From contig JAIOIE010000018.1 of assembly GCA_019912665.1 (NCBI GenBank), positions 474,590 to 538,589 of the forward strand: 64,000 nt of DNA. Direction: 5' to 3'. Positions 9,287 through 17,534 of this stretch are shown here, one piece after another. The position numbers were made by a program, and so were the translations under genes. Source of the stretch: Deltaproteobacteria bacterium. Its GTDB lineage: Bacteria > Desulfobacterota > GWC2-55-46. The notes beneath the pieces are model-generated. The model saw nothing but the letters and a program-made list of their open reading frames with translations, did no database searches and had not been told where the DNA came from. Position 1 is the stretch's first letter. Each line of letters starts with the position of its first letter.

Positions 9287-10705
9287 CTAATGCTTGCGGG
9301 GGTTCTTTCTCTTGAGCCTCTTATTGAGCGCCTGGCGGGTAATCCCCAGAAGGCTCGCGGCTATGCCCTGGTTCCCGTGGGAAAGCTCAAGGGCCCTGGC
9401 GATGAGGAAGTCTTCCGATTCCTTCAGGGTGGGAAAGTCTTCTGCGGAGACGGGCGGTCCGGGCTTAAGCTCTTTTTGCGGGGCTGCCGCAGTCCTCTCC
9501 CGGCCTATTATGTCCTTGAAGCTTTCCATTGAGAGCACCCCGCCCTTGTGCCTGGCGACCGCGTCATAGACCATGGCCTGGAGCTCCCTTATGTTGCCGG
9601 GGAAGTGATAGGTGGACATGAGGGTAGCTAGCTCGGGCGGCGGGGTGGGCTTTTTCTTTTTCATGGCGGCCGCGGCCTCGGCGAGGAAATGGTTCAGGAG
9701 CACCGGGATGTCCTCGGTACGCTCCCGCAGCGGAGGTATGTGGACCTGGTGAGCCCGAAGCCTGTAATAGAGGTCCTTCCTGAACCCGCCTTCGGCTATG
9801 AGCCTCTGGAAATCGTGGTTCGTCGCGACGACTATCCTCACGTCGCTCTTTTTAGGCACGTCCGAGCCCAGAGGATAATATTTCTGGTCCTGAAGGAGAC
9901 GGAGGAGCTTTACCTGGGAGGACTCGTTTGTGTCTCCTATTTCATCCAGGAAAAGAGTCCCGCCGGCGGCATGGGCTATGAGCCCCTCCCTCGCCTCGTC
10001 CGCCCCTGTATACGCGCCTTTCTTATGGCCGAAAAGGGTGTCCGAGAACATGGTGTCGTCCAGCCCTGCCACGTTCACGGCCACGAACTCCCCTTTTCTG
10101 CCGCTTATGTCGTGGACCGCCCTTGCGAAGAGCTCCTTGCCCACCCCGGTCTCGCCTGTTATGAGGACCGGCTGCTGGGTGCCCGCTATGACCTCGACAT
10201 ACTGGAAGATGGCCCTCATCTTCTTGTTTATGGTTATTATGGAGGAGAAGGCTTCCTCGTTCTCGAGGTCGCCCATCAAGAGGCTCCGCTTGAGCGAAAG
10301 GACCTCGATTCGGAGCGAATGGAAATCGAGCGCCCTCCTCACGCTCGCCTCGAACCTGCTCCGCTCCACGGGCTTCACGAGGTAATCGAAGGCGCCAGCC
10401 TTCATGCATTCGACGGCGGTCTCGATGTCGTTTACGGCGGTGAGTATTATGACCGGGACCATCGGGTGGCTGTTGGCTATTTCATTGAGGAGCCGGGTCC
10501 CGGAGACATGGGGCATGGAAAGGTCGAGGACAATGGCCGCGACCTCCTGCTTCTCAAGGAGCGGCATCACCTGCCTGCTGTCGTCGACTGTAAGGACCTG
10601 CTTTATCCCGGCGCTACGGAGCATGACGCTGTAGCTCTTCAGAATCTGCGCCTCGTCGTCGACGAGCAGGACCGGCAGGGGCATTTTACCGGCTTTTAAC
10701 GACAT
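9287..10705 (-). CDS. NtrC-family sigma-54-dependent response regulator
   Basis: 472 residues in the classical order: receiver (about 8-125; VDDEA, acceptor in LDLSMPH, lysine in VKPVE), AAA+ domain (about 155-390) and a Fis-type helix-turn-helix at the C-terminus (NQGIAASLLGITRQALNKRL). The AAA+ domain has Walker A GETGVGKE, the sigma-54-contacting loop as GAYTGA, and Walker B LFLDEIGD, so it should activate sigma-54 RNA polymerase on phosphorylation. The start is the ATG preceded by GGGAGG; an in-frame TTG overlaps that Shine-Dalgarno. It stands between the Cache-PAS hybrid kinase (upstream, same strand) and the receiver-PilZ/sigma operon with its candidate -24/-12 promoter. That makes it the obvious candidate activator, by inference only. 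Confidence 0.92.
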   Translation of the reverse strand: MSLKAGKMPLPVLLVDDEAQILKSYSVMLRSAGIKQVLTVDDSRQVMPLLEKQEVAAIVLDLSMPHVSGTRLLNEIANSHPMVPVIILTAVNDIETAVECMKAGAFDYLVKPVERSRFEASVRRALDFHSLRIEVLSLKRSLLMGDLENEEAFSSIITINKKMRAIFQYVEVIAGTQQPVLITGETGVGKELFARAVHDISGRKGEFVAVNVAGLDDTMFSDTLFGHKKGAYTGADEAREGLIAHAAGGTLFLDEIGDTNESSQVKLLRLLQDQKYYPLGSDVPKKSDVRIVVATNHDFQRLIAEGGFRKDLYYRLRAHQVHIPPLRERTEDIPVLLNHFLAEAAAAMKKKKPTPPPELATLMSTYHFPGNIRELQAMVYDAVARHKGGVLSMESFKDIIGRERTAAAPQKELKPGPPVSAEDFPTLKESEDFLIARALELSHGNQGIAASLLGITRQALNKRLKRKNPRKH

Positions 10706-11015
10706 TCGCCTCCCTTTCAACTAAACTCTTGCGCCTGACGAGTCTGTCCGCAAATAGCCTCTTTTACTCCAGGCGGCGCACCCTTCATACAATTTGCCAC
10801 GGATACCAATATCGGTCAACGCTTTCAGCGGCGGAAGGCCCCCGAAGAGAAAGAAGCCCGAAAAAAAGGAGCGGGCTTTCGGCTCCTGGCCGAAAAAGGG
10901 TCTGTTGGGGTTCAGCGCTCATTTCGGTGATTCGGTGCAGGCGGGCCATTATATAAGGGAACCTCTGAAAATTTGGATTGCACGCAGTCAAGGAAGGGCC
11001 GGGAAGGGCCGCAGG
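10706..11015. other. 310-base gap between the hybrid kinase and the NtrC-like gene
   Basis: It contains a hairpin at 10854-10878 and an overlapping alternative stem to 10895 (see below). No open reading frame with a ribosome-binding site was seen. No clear promoter for the NtrC-like gene was found. Confidence 0.5.
10854..10878 (-). terminator. Probable terminator of the cheR-hybrid kinase operon
   Basis: Arms AAGCCCG / CGGGCTT with an 11-base T-rich loop on the minus strand are followed by CTTTCTCTTC. The 3' part of this sequence can instead pair as TTTCGG / CCGAAA (10876-10895), so the two stems are mutually exclusive. Confidence 0.5.
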
Positions 11016-13904
11016 TCAAGTCACCACTCTAGATATGATACTACTGAGCTCGTCAATGGTGAAGGGCTTCTTGATTGAAGGCGCGCCCACCTTGGAAAGG
11101 AAGGCCTGCGTCTCCGGGTTTATGCTGTCTCCCGAGATGAATATCATCTTCTTGAGGGCCTCGGGCCTCAAGACCTGCACCTCGTTGTAAAACCCCTTGC
11201 CCCCGAGGCCTGGCATCTTGATGTCGCTTATTATGAGGTCGTATTCCGAGCTGGACACCTTGATAATGGCGTCCTCGGCGGATGAGCACCTGTCCACCAC
11301 GAACCCGAAGCCCGTAAGCGAGTCCATGAGGAGGTCCAGGACTATCAGCTCGTCGTCTACCACGAGCGCTTTTTTCCCTTCCACCCTTATCTTCTCGGAG
11401 GACTCCTTGCCCCCGTAAAAGAGGCCTTCCGAGTCGTCGCCCGCGACCGGGAGCTCCACGATGAAAGTGGTCCCGTTTCTCCTCCGGCTCGAGGCGTATA
11501 TATTGCCTCCGTGCTCGTGCACTATGCCGTACGAAATGGAAAGGCCGAGCCCGGTGCCCTTCCCGACCTCCTTTGTGGTAAAGAACGGATCGAATATCCT
11601 GTTCGCTATCTCCTCTGAAATGCCCTTTCCGGAATCCTCGACGCTTACGACTATCTTCCCGTTGCTGTGCCTGCTGCTTATCCTGATGGTGCCGCCGGAG
11701 CCGCCCTCCTTTATCGCGTCGCTCGCGTTGTTTATGAGGTTCAGGAACACCTGCTGTATCTGGTTGGAATCCAGCATGGTCCCGGGTATGGAATCGTCGA
11801 GGTCGAGGTCGATTTTTATGTTGTCGATCCTCAGCTGGTACGCCCTGAAGTCCAGGCTGTCCCTTATAATGCGGTTGACGTCGCCGTACTTCTTTTCCGG
11901 CCTCTTCCATCTGGCGAAGGTGAGAAGGTTCTCGATAATCTTTTTGCAGCGGTGCGAGGCCTCGTTGATCTTCCTTATCTTCGAGCTGGCGCTCTCGCCG
12001 AGCTTGTCCTCCAGGAGGAGCTCGGAGAAGCACATTATCCCGGTAAGCGGGTTATTGAGCTCGTGGGCAACGCCCGATACGAGCTCTCCTAACGACGAAA
12101 GCTTGTCCGACTGGAGGAGCTTCTGCGTAAGGAGCCGTTTCTCCGTCACGTCATGGACGTAGACGACGGCGCTCCCCGGCTTTGCCCCATCCAGCACCGG
12201 ATAGGACTGCCAGACGAACACCTTGCCGTCCGGGGTCGTGAACTCCATCTCGGCGGGGGACGAGTTCTCTATCGACTTCTTAACGGGGCAGTTCCTGGCC
12301 GGCGGCTCAAGCCCGAACGCGGCGTACACGTTCCTTCCTACGGCCGCGCGCTCGGCAAGGCCCGTCATCTCCAGGAAGGACCTGTTCGCCTCTACTATCT
12401 TGTAATCGCTGTCCACGAGCAGTATGAAATCCCTGATGCCGTCGTAGATGAGCCGGAGCTTGTTCTTAGCCTTCTTTAGCTCCTCCTCTTCCTTGAGTAT
12501 TATCCTGTTCGCCTTCTGGAGCTCCGTGTTTTTCCTGTCCAGGTCCTCGTTAAGGAGCTTCAATTCCTCGTTTATGGCGTGGAGCTCCTCTGTCTGGCTC
12601 TGTGTTTCCTCGTACGCTATCTCGAGCTCCTCGTTCGATATCCGGAGCTCCTCGTTCAAGTGGGCAAGCTCGGTGTTCTTGGCCTCTATCTCGGCAAGGT
12701 ACCTGGCCTTCTCGGCTTCCCTTCCGCCCGCCTCGTCGGCCATCCTGTTGAATACCTTCGCCAGCACGGCTATTTCGTCCACCGCCTCCGCGTCCTCGAC
12801 CGCTATCCTGACGCCCTGGTCGCCCCTGCCGTACGCAAGGAGCTTCTCCTTTACCTCCTTGAGGGGCCTCGTTATCCTGCTGGTCGAGACGAAGGCGGCC
12901 ATGAGCGCGAAGCTGAAGCCGATGAGGGTTATTACAGCTATGACCAGCTGGTTTTCCCTCTGTATGGCCCACAGCCTTTCCTTGGAAATGCCCACGTGCA
13001 GTGAGCCGACTATATTGCCCCTCGAGTCCCTGATCGGCTCGGACATGGATATGAGCGAAAGCCCACCGACCTTCATCTCGCCGAGGAAAGGCTTTCCGGC
13101 CGAAAGCTCGGAATAGGCCGTCCCGTTTACGCGCGTGCCGCGCATGTTCCTTCCGTTCTCGTCGATTATGTTCGTCGAGATGCGCACGCCCCCCGCGGAT
13201 ACGGTCGTGAAGAACCCGTGGAGTTTCCTGGACACCATGTCGGGTATGAAGCTGTCGTTATTAAGCACGTCCCCGGTGATTATGGTCCCGATTACCGCGC
13301 CCCGCCCGTCCAGCACCGGGGTGACCACCATAAGGGCCAGCACGCCGGGGGGTTCGCTACCGGGAGCCTCGTTCGCGTCCGGGAACGCGTTCCGGGCAAG
13401 CTCCGGCCCCTCAAGCCTCAATGCCGGCCCGTCGAGGAGTTCTGTCGAGGTCCGGGCCTCCCTGGCCTCTACAGCCTGCCTGGTAAGGCCGCCGAGAAGG
13501 AACCGGTCCCCGTTTGAGGCGCCGTTGAGCCTTGCTATGACCCTGCCCTCCGCGTCGGTAACGGCCCAGATGTCCACATAAGGCCTGGCCTTCTTCCAGG
13601 ATATCATGCTGTCCCTGAGATAGACGGCGTTTCCGGCGGAAACCGCGTCCTGTATCTCGCGCATGGCCGCGGCCTGGAGCATGCCGTAGCGCATCTGCTC
13701 GCCCCTGACATAATATTCGGTCCACGCGGCCTTTATGCCCGTTGAGACCTGCTCCAGGGCGTGCTCCATGAGCCTCGTGTCTATCACCCTGTAGGAGATA
13801 TAGGCAAGGAGGAACATCGGGACAAGGACGACGGAGAGGAAGACGACCGTGAACTTGAACCCCATGGGCCGTCCGTAGAAGTACCTGAGGGGTCTCATCG
13901 GCAT
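11016..13904 (-). CDS. Membrane hybrid histidine kinase: Cache-HAMP-coiled coil-PAS-HisKA-HATPase-REC
   Basis: 962 residues. A first membrane helix (about 17-37) and a second (about 322-345) enclose a large periplasmic Cache-type domain; HAMP follows (about 346-400). A long glutamate/leucine-rich coiled coil (about 400-480) leads to PAS (about 485-590). Then come HisKA (H-box SGVAHELNNPLTGI), HATPase (QVFLNLINNASDAI, GKGTGLGLSISYG) and a C-terminal receiver (VVDDE, acceptor in SDIKMPGLGG, lysine in KKPF). The internal receiver implies a phosphorelay. The first ten bases overlap the end of the upstream cheR gene, so translation is coupled. The nearest downstream regulator is the NtrC-like protein, a possible final target. 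Its ligand is unknown. Confidence 0.9.
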   Translation of the reverse strand: MPMRPLRYFYGRPMGFKFTVVFLSVVLVPMFLLAYISYRVIDTRLMEHALEQVSTGIKAAWTEYYVRGEQMRYGMLQAAAMREIQDAVSAGNAVYLRDSMISWKKARPYVDIWAVTDAEGRVIARLNGASNGDRFLLGGLTRQAVEAREARTSTELLDGPALRLEGPELARNAFPDANEAPGSEPPGVLALMVVTPVLDGRGAVIGTIITGDVLNNDSFIPDMVSRKLHGFFTTVSAGGVRISTNIIDENGRNMRGTRVNGTAYSELSAGKPFLGEMKVGGLSLISMSEPIRDSRGNIVGSLHVGISKERLWAIQRENQLVIAVITLIGFSFALMAAFVSTSRITRPLKEVKEKLLAYGRGDQGVRIAVEDAEAVDEIAVLAKVFNRMADEAGGREAEKARYLAEIEAKNTELAHLNEELRISNEELEIAYEETQSQTEELHAINEELKLLNEDLDRKNTELQKANRIILKEEEELKKAKNKLRLIYDGIRDFILLVDSDYKIVEANRSFLEMTGLAERAAVGRNVYAAFGLEPPARNCPVKKSIENSSPAEMEFTTPDGKVFVWQSYPVLDGAKPGSAVVYVHDVTEKRLLTQKLLQSDKLSSLGELVSGVAHELNNPLTGIMCFSELLLEDKLGESASSKIRKINEASHRCKKIIENLLTFARWKRPEKKYGDVNRIIRDSLDFRAYQLRIDNIKIDLDLDDSIPGTMLDSNQIQQVFLNLINNASDAIKEGGSGGTIRISSRHSNGKIVVSVEDSGKGISEEIANRIFDPFFTTKEVGKGTGLGLSISYGIVHEHGGNIYASSRRRNGTTFIVELPVAGDDSEGLFYGGKESSEKIRVEGKKALVVDDELIVLDLLMDSLTGFGFVVDRCSSAEDAIIKVSSSEYDLIISDIKMPGLGGKGFYNEVQVLRPEALKKMIFISGDSINPETQAFLSKVGAPSIKKPFTIDELSSIISRVVT

Positions 13905-14725
13905 TTCCTGTAGATGTTCAGGCCGCGCCCGAGCGGTTCATACCTTGAGGAATACGATTGCGGCAGAACCTCCGCCTTCCCCATCACCAGTATGCCGCCG
14001 GGCCGGAGCGCATAGTCGAGCTTAGTGAAGACCTTCTCCTGGAGGGGCTTGTTGAAGTATATGAAAAGATTCCTGCAGAAAAGTACGCTCACACCCTTGA
14101 TGGAAGGGCTCTGGACAATGTCGAGGGTGCCGAACCTTACGAGGCTCCTCAGGTCCATGCTCACCCTGAAGAAGCCGTCCGCGGGCACAAAGTACTTCTC
14201 CCGTAACGCCGCCGAGACGTTGGCTATCGCGTCCTCCCTGTAGACTGCCCTCCTGGCCTGGTCGAGAGCGTCGCAGTCGATATCGGTCGCGAATATCCGC
14301 GAGCCTGAAAGCGCCTCGGGGCTCATGGCCTCCGCAAAGAGCGCCCCGAGCGAATAGGCCTCCTCGCCGTAGGCGCATCCGCAGCACCAGGATTTCAGGG
14401 GCGTATCCCTGAACTCGCGCCTTATTATGCCTTCGAGCGCGGAGAAGACCTCCGGCTCCCTGAAAAACTCGCTGACCTTTATCGTGAGCGTGGAAAAGAG
14501 CCTGTGGTATTCGTAAGGGTCTTTTTTCAGGATATGGAGATAGTCTTCGCAGGAGCCCGCCCTGGCGGAATGAAGGAGTTTTGACACCCTTCGCGAGAGC
14601 GTGGATCTCTTGTAATTTCTAAAATCCCAGCCCCGCTCCTCATAGACCTTCTCCAGAAGTGAGGAAAGTCCGTCTGAGGAACCGCTCTGGCCGTGCCTAT
14701 GGAGGGTCCCGTGGACAAGATTCAT
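13895..14725 (-). CDS. CheR-type protein-glutamate O-methyltransferase
   Basis: 276 residues, the normal length of CheR. An N-terminal helical domain (FRNYKRSTLSRRVSKLL) precedes the SAM-binding methyltransferase domain, with WCCGCAYGEEAYSLG, an acidic residue in ATDIDCDAL and VLFCRNLFIYF. Family function: SAM-dependent methylation of glutamates on chemoreceptors. No chemoreceptor, CheB, CheA or CheW gene is near. Instead it overlaps by ten bases a Cache-PAS hybrid kinase with a long coiled coil, resembling a split form of the CheB/CheR-PAS-kinase fusions known elsewhere. Whether the kinase is the methylation substrate is an inference. Confidence 0.9.
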   Translation of the reverse strand: MNLVHGTLHRHGQSGSSDGLSSLLEKVYEERGWDFRNYKRSTLSRRVSKLLHSARAGSCEDYLHILKKDPYEYHRLFSTLTIKVSEFFREPEVFSALEGIIRREFRDTPLKSWCCGCAYGEEAYSLGALFAEAMSPEALSGSRIFATDIDCDALDQARRAVYREDAIANVSAALREKYFVPADGFFRVSMDLRSLVRFGTLDIVQSPSIKGVSVLFCRNLFIYFNKPLQEKVFTKLDYALRPGGILVMGKAEVLPQSYSSRYEPLGRGLNIYRKCR

Positions 14726-14798
14726 AGCTGTTGTTTACCAGGAAGAGTAAGGTCACCGCTTGAGTGGGAAGTGGATTGCGGGTGCCCCTCAAGTAGAA

Positions 14799-14827
14799 CA
14801 AATAGCACAAACATAAAATTTTTGCAA
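14799..14827 (-). promoter_or_regulatory. Possible promoter for cheR
   Basis: TTGCAA and TATTTG are separated by 17 bases in an AT-rich stretch upstream of cheR. Both boxes are only fair matches. Confidence 0.35.
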
Positions 14828-14921
14828 TGATTTGTTTAGGCGAACAAAAAGAAGCCTCTTCCCGGAGCACACCGGCAGGCAGGACCGGGTACGCTCGGGC
14901 GGGCGCGCTTTTCAAAAAACC

Positions 14922-14951
14922 TTGAACAAAACGCGCTTTCCGGGGTATCAT
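14922..14951 (+). promoter_or_regulatory. Promoter of the DsrE-like gene, possibly giving a leaderless mRNA
   Basis: TTGAAC (14922-14927), an 18-base spacer and TATCAT (14946-14951) are followed after only six bases by the ATG at 14958. No Shine-Dalgarno sequence is present, so transcription would start on or next to the start codon. Confidence 0.5.
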
Positions 14952-14957
14952 AACCCT

Positions 14958-15467
14958 ATGGGAACCAGTATGCCAGCAGCGCAGGCGCAGGCGAAAAACA
15001 GCGTCACTATCGTCCTTTTCAGCGGCGACCTCGACAAGGCTATCGCGGCATTCGTCATAGCGACCGCAGCCGCGTCCATGGGCATGAAAGTTAACATCTT
15101 TTTCACCTTCTGGGGGCTTAACGCCATCAAGAAAAAAGGCGGCCTCATAAAAGGGCAGAACTGGATGCAGAGGATGCTGAATATCGTAAATTACGGCCAT
15201 GCCAGGAAGCTCGCCCTCTCGAAGCTCAATATGATGGGCATGGGCCCTGTAATGCTCAAGGCCATGATGTCGAAGAAGAGGGTGCCGAGCCTGGAGGAGT
15301 TCATAAAGACCGCTTCCGCCATGGGGGTCAAGTTCTATCCCTGCGAGATGAGCATGACGGTAATGGGCCTTCGGAAAGAGGACTTCATAGACGAGTGCCG
15401 CGACGTCATCGGGGCGGTAAGCTATCTCTCGATAGCCAGGGACTCAGACGTCAACCTTTTTATTTAA
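14958..15467 (+). CDS. DsrE/DsrF-like family protein
   Basis: 169 residues. It has the DsrE-like fold pattern: SVTIVLFSGDLDKAIAAF near the N-terminus, a following alpha/beta stretch with FFTFWGLNAI, and a conserved-looking cysteine in FYPCEMSMTVMGL. Larger DsrE-like proteins of this kind are usually annotated as predicted peroxiredoxin or sulfur-carrier-related; the exact reaction is not established. The start at 14958 is chosen because the similarity begins shortly after it and a -10 box ends six bases upstream; further upstream frame is not protein-like. It lies 53 bases before tusA, so the pair may form a sulfur-relay unit. Confidence 0.8.
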   Translation: MGTSMPAAQAQAKNSVTIVLFSGDLDKAIAAFVIATAAASMGMKVNIFFTFWGLNAIKKKGGLIKGQNWMQRMLNIVNYGHARKLALSKLNMMGMGPVMLKAMMSKKRVPSLEEFIKTASAMGVKFYPCEMSMTVMGLRKEDFIDECRDVIGAVSYLSIARDSDVNLFI

Positions 15468-15520
15468 GTGCCCCGGACCTGCAGAGGACGGCGCACGGCA
15501 GTTTTCCAGGAAGGATACCA

Positions 15521-15757
15521 ATGGAAGAGTTTGCTCCTGACAAAACGCTGGACGCAAGGGGCTTAAGCTGTCCCATGCCGTCCGTAAAGACGGCCCTTGC
15601 GCTTGAAGGGATGGTTCCTGGGCAGGTGCTGCTGGTGCTTACCGACGATCCTGTTTCCCAGAAAGAGCTGCCGCTCTGGGCGGAAGCTACCGGCAACAAG
15701 CTCCTGGCCCTCGACCGGGAGGACAAGACAATCAGGATATTCCTCAGGAAGGGATGA
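15521..15757 (+). CDS. TusA/SirA-family sulfur carrier protein
   Basis: 78 residues, the usual size. The family signature LDARGLSCPMPSVKTALAL contains the CPxP motif, whose cysteine carries the persulfide in sulfur transfer (tRNA thiolation, cofactor synthesis or dissimilatory sulfur metabolism). The ATG has a good Shine-Dalgarno (AGGAAGGA) at suitable spacing. It sits between the DsrE-like gene and uridine phosphorylase on the same strand, 10 bases from the latter. Which of the several TusA roles applies cannot be told from sequence. Confidence 0.92.
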   Translation: MEEFAPDKTLDARGLSCPMPSVKTALALEGMVPGQVLLVLTDDPVSQKELPLWAEATGNKLLALDREDKTIRIFLRKG

Positions 15758-15767
15758 GCCGCCCGGG

Positions 15768-16553
15768 ATGGCAAAGGTCTACCACCTTGACCTCGACAGA
15801 AAGGCGATAAAAGGCGCTACCATCGCCCTTCTTCCAGGCGACCCCGGGAGGTCCCGGCCCATAGCCGAGGCGGTCTCCAGGGCCTACGGCACCGAATTCT
15901 CCCTCATAGCCTCAAAACGCGAGTTCACGACCTGCCTGACAGAGGCATCAGGCAGTAAAGTGCTCGTCACCTCAACCGGCATAGGCGGCCCGTCCACATC
16001 GATTGCCGTTGACGAGCTCGCCCAATTGGGCGTCACACATTTCATCCGCGTCGGCACGACCGGGGCCATCCAGGACGATATCAGGAACGGTGACTGCGTC
16101 ATAACTACAGGCTCGGTCCGCCTTGACGGCGCGTCCACGCACTATGCCCCGATCGAATACCCGGCTGTCGCGGACTTCTCCATAGTGGCGTCCCTCGTCC
16201 TCGGCGCAAAAAAGGCCGGGGTCCGCTTCCATGTGGGCGTGACCGCCTCATCCGATACCTTCTACCCCGGCGAGGAGAGGCCTGACTCCTTTATGAAGTA
16301 CAAGCTCCGGAGGTTCAGGGGCGCGACAATGGAATGGAAGGCCCTCCATGTGCTCAACTACGAGATGGAGTCCTCGACTCTACTGACCGTTACCTCCGCA
16401 CTGGGATTAAAGGGCGGCTGCGTAACCGGGGTTGTGAACAGGGGGAGCACCGGGAAGATAACCGCTAATGCGCTCCGGGCCGGCACCGATAACGCGGTCA
16501 GGGCGGCGGTAGCGGCCATAGGGTTTCTCCTCGAAGGAGACGGCCTCTCGTAG
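15768..16553 (+). CDS. udp: Uridine phosphorylase (nucleoside phosphorylase family)
   Basis: 261 residues. It cleaves uridine with phosphate to uracil and ribose-1-phosphate in nucleoside salvage. Family motifs: LLPGDPGR near the N-terminus (phosphate binding), TGIGGPSTSIAVDEL, RVGTTGAIQ and NYEMESSTLL for ribose and base binding. The start ATG follows the tusA stop by 10 bases; its Shine-Dalgarno is weak, suggesting coupling to tusA. The gene ends six bases from the end of the convergent phosphoesterase gene. A related purine-specific nucleoside phosphorylase cannot be ruled out fully. Confidence 0.88.
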   Translation: MAKVYHLDLDRKAIKGATIALLPGDPGRSRPIAEAVSRAYGTEFSLIASKREFTTCLTEASGSKVLVTSTGIGGPSTSIAVDELAQLGVTHFIRVGTTGAIQDDIRNGDCVITTGSVRLDGASTHYAPIEYPAVADFSIVASLVLGAKKAGVRFHVGVTASSDTFYPGEERPDSFMKYKLRRFRGATMEWKALHVLNYEMESSTLLTVTSALGLKGGCVTGVVNRGSTGKITANALRAGTDNAVRAAVAAIGFLLEGDGLS

Positions 16554-16559
16554 GACTGG

Positions 16560-16967
16560 TCAAGCGTCCCTGGGCCTGAGCTTGACTACAAGCCAGTTCT
16601 TCTCCATGAAACGGACCAGGGCATACCTCCCGGAAAGCTTTTTCCCGTTGAACTCGACCGTTATCCTGTCTTTTCCCCAGGACTCCTCGACGTACGTCCC
16701 GCTATCCCAGACCTCCACCTTTCCGGCCCCGTATTGCCCTTCAGGAATGGTGCCTTCGAAGCCGAAGTAGTCGAGCGAATGGTCCTCGACCCTTACGGCG
16801 AGCCTTTTTACGCCGGGGCTCTCGGGCATCCCCTTGGGAACGGCCCAGCTCTTCAAGACCCCTTCCCGCTCGAGCCGGAGGTCATAATGAAGTCGCCTTG
16901 CCTCGTGCCTGTGCACGACGAACCTTCCAGTCTCCTTCAATCCGCGCTCCTGGTTGACAGTTGCCAT
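16560..16967 (-). CDS. Stand-alone DNA ligase D-type 3'-phosphoesterase domain protein
   Basis: 135 residues, one complete LigD phosphoesterase (PE) domain and nothing else. Motifs are FVVHRHEARRLHYDLRLE with the catalytic histidines and aspartate, SWAVPKGMPESP, and a later EGTIPEGQYGAG. In LigD this domain removes 3'-phosphate or 3'-ribonucleotide ends during non-homologous end joining. No ligase, polymerase or Ku gene is visible in the window. Stand-alone PE proteins are known in bacteria and archaea. The start used is the ATG at 16967, preceded by a short AGG-containing sequence; upstream frame is not conserved-looking. Confidence 0.85.
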   Translation of the reverse strand: MATVNQERGLKETGRFVVHRHEARRLHYDLRLEREGVLKSWAVPKGMPESPGVKRLAVRVEDHSLDYFGFEGTIPEGQYGAGKVEVWDSGTYVEESWGKDRITVEFNGKKLSGRYALVRFMEKNWLVVKLRPRDA

Positions 16968-16981
16968 TAACCTGCTATTTT
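16954..16981 (+). promoter_or_regulatory. Possible promoter for the Slp-like gene
   Basis: TTGACA (16954-16959), a 16-base spacer and TATTTT (16976-16981) lie about 50 bases before the slp start. The -35 lies inside the first codons of the divergent phosphoesterase gene. Confidence 0.4.
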
Positions 16982-17030
16982 CAATTATAGTGGCCGCATG
17001 CCGGTTCCACAACCAGGAAGGATACTGCCC

Positions 17031-17534
17031 ATGGCCAAGAGGTTCCTTTTGCTTTCGGCCCTCGCTTTTATTTTCATCTCCGGCTGCGCCCCGGTCATCT
17101 CGAAGGAGACGCTAGGGACCGTCAACCGGGGCCTCGAGTTCAGCGAGGTAGCATCCAGGCCAGCCGACTATGTAGGCGCATCCGTGGTCTTCGGAGGGAC
17201 CATACTGGAGACGCGTAACGAGGAAGGCAGGACGGTCGTGGAGGTCCTGCAGGAGGGGCTCGATTCGAGGCTCCGGCCGGCCGAACGCGGCGAATCGGCA
17301 GGCAGGTTCCTTGTCGAGTTCGAGGGGTTCAGGGACCCGGCCGTATACTCGAGGGGCAAAAGGATAACGGTAGCGGGCGAGGTCATCGGCACCGAAAGGC
17401 TCCGCATAGGGAGAGGCACTTACGACTACCCTGTAATCCAGCCCAGGGAGCATGCCCTCCTTGACCCCCCTTCATACGACCCGGGGCCGCGCATCGGCAT
17501 AGGGATAGGGCTCGGCTACACCCGCGTGAGGTGA
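17031..17534 (+). CDS. Slp-family outer membrane lipoprotein
   Basis: 167 residues. A signal peptide (KRFLLLSALAFIFISGC) ends in a lipobox with Cys at about residue 21, so it should be lipidated and sent to the outer membrane. The mature part matches the Slp/YeaY pattern: VNRGLEFSEVASRPADYVGASVVFGGTI (read in two parts) and YPVIQPREHALL near the C-terminus. In E. coli Slp is a starvation-inducible lipoprotein of unclear function. The ATG is preceded by AGGAAGGA. It converges with the HD-GYP gene, overlapping it by 19 bases tail to tail. Confidence 0.8.
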   Translation: MAKRFLLLSALAFIFISGCAPVISKETLGTVNRGLEFSEVASRPADYVGASVVFGGTILETRNEEGRTVVEVLQEGLDSRLRPAERGESAGRFLVEFEGFRDPAVYSRGKRITVAGEVIGTERLRIGRGTYDYPVIQPREHALLDPPSYDPGPRIGIGIGLGYTRVR

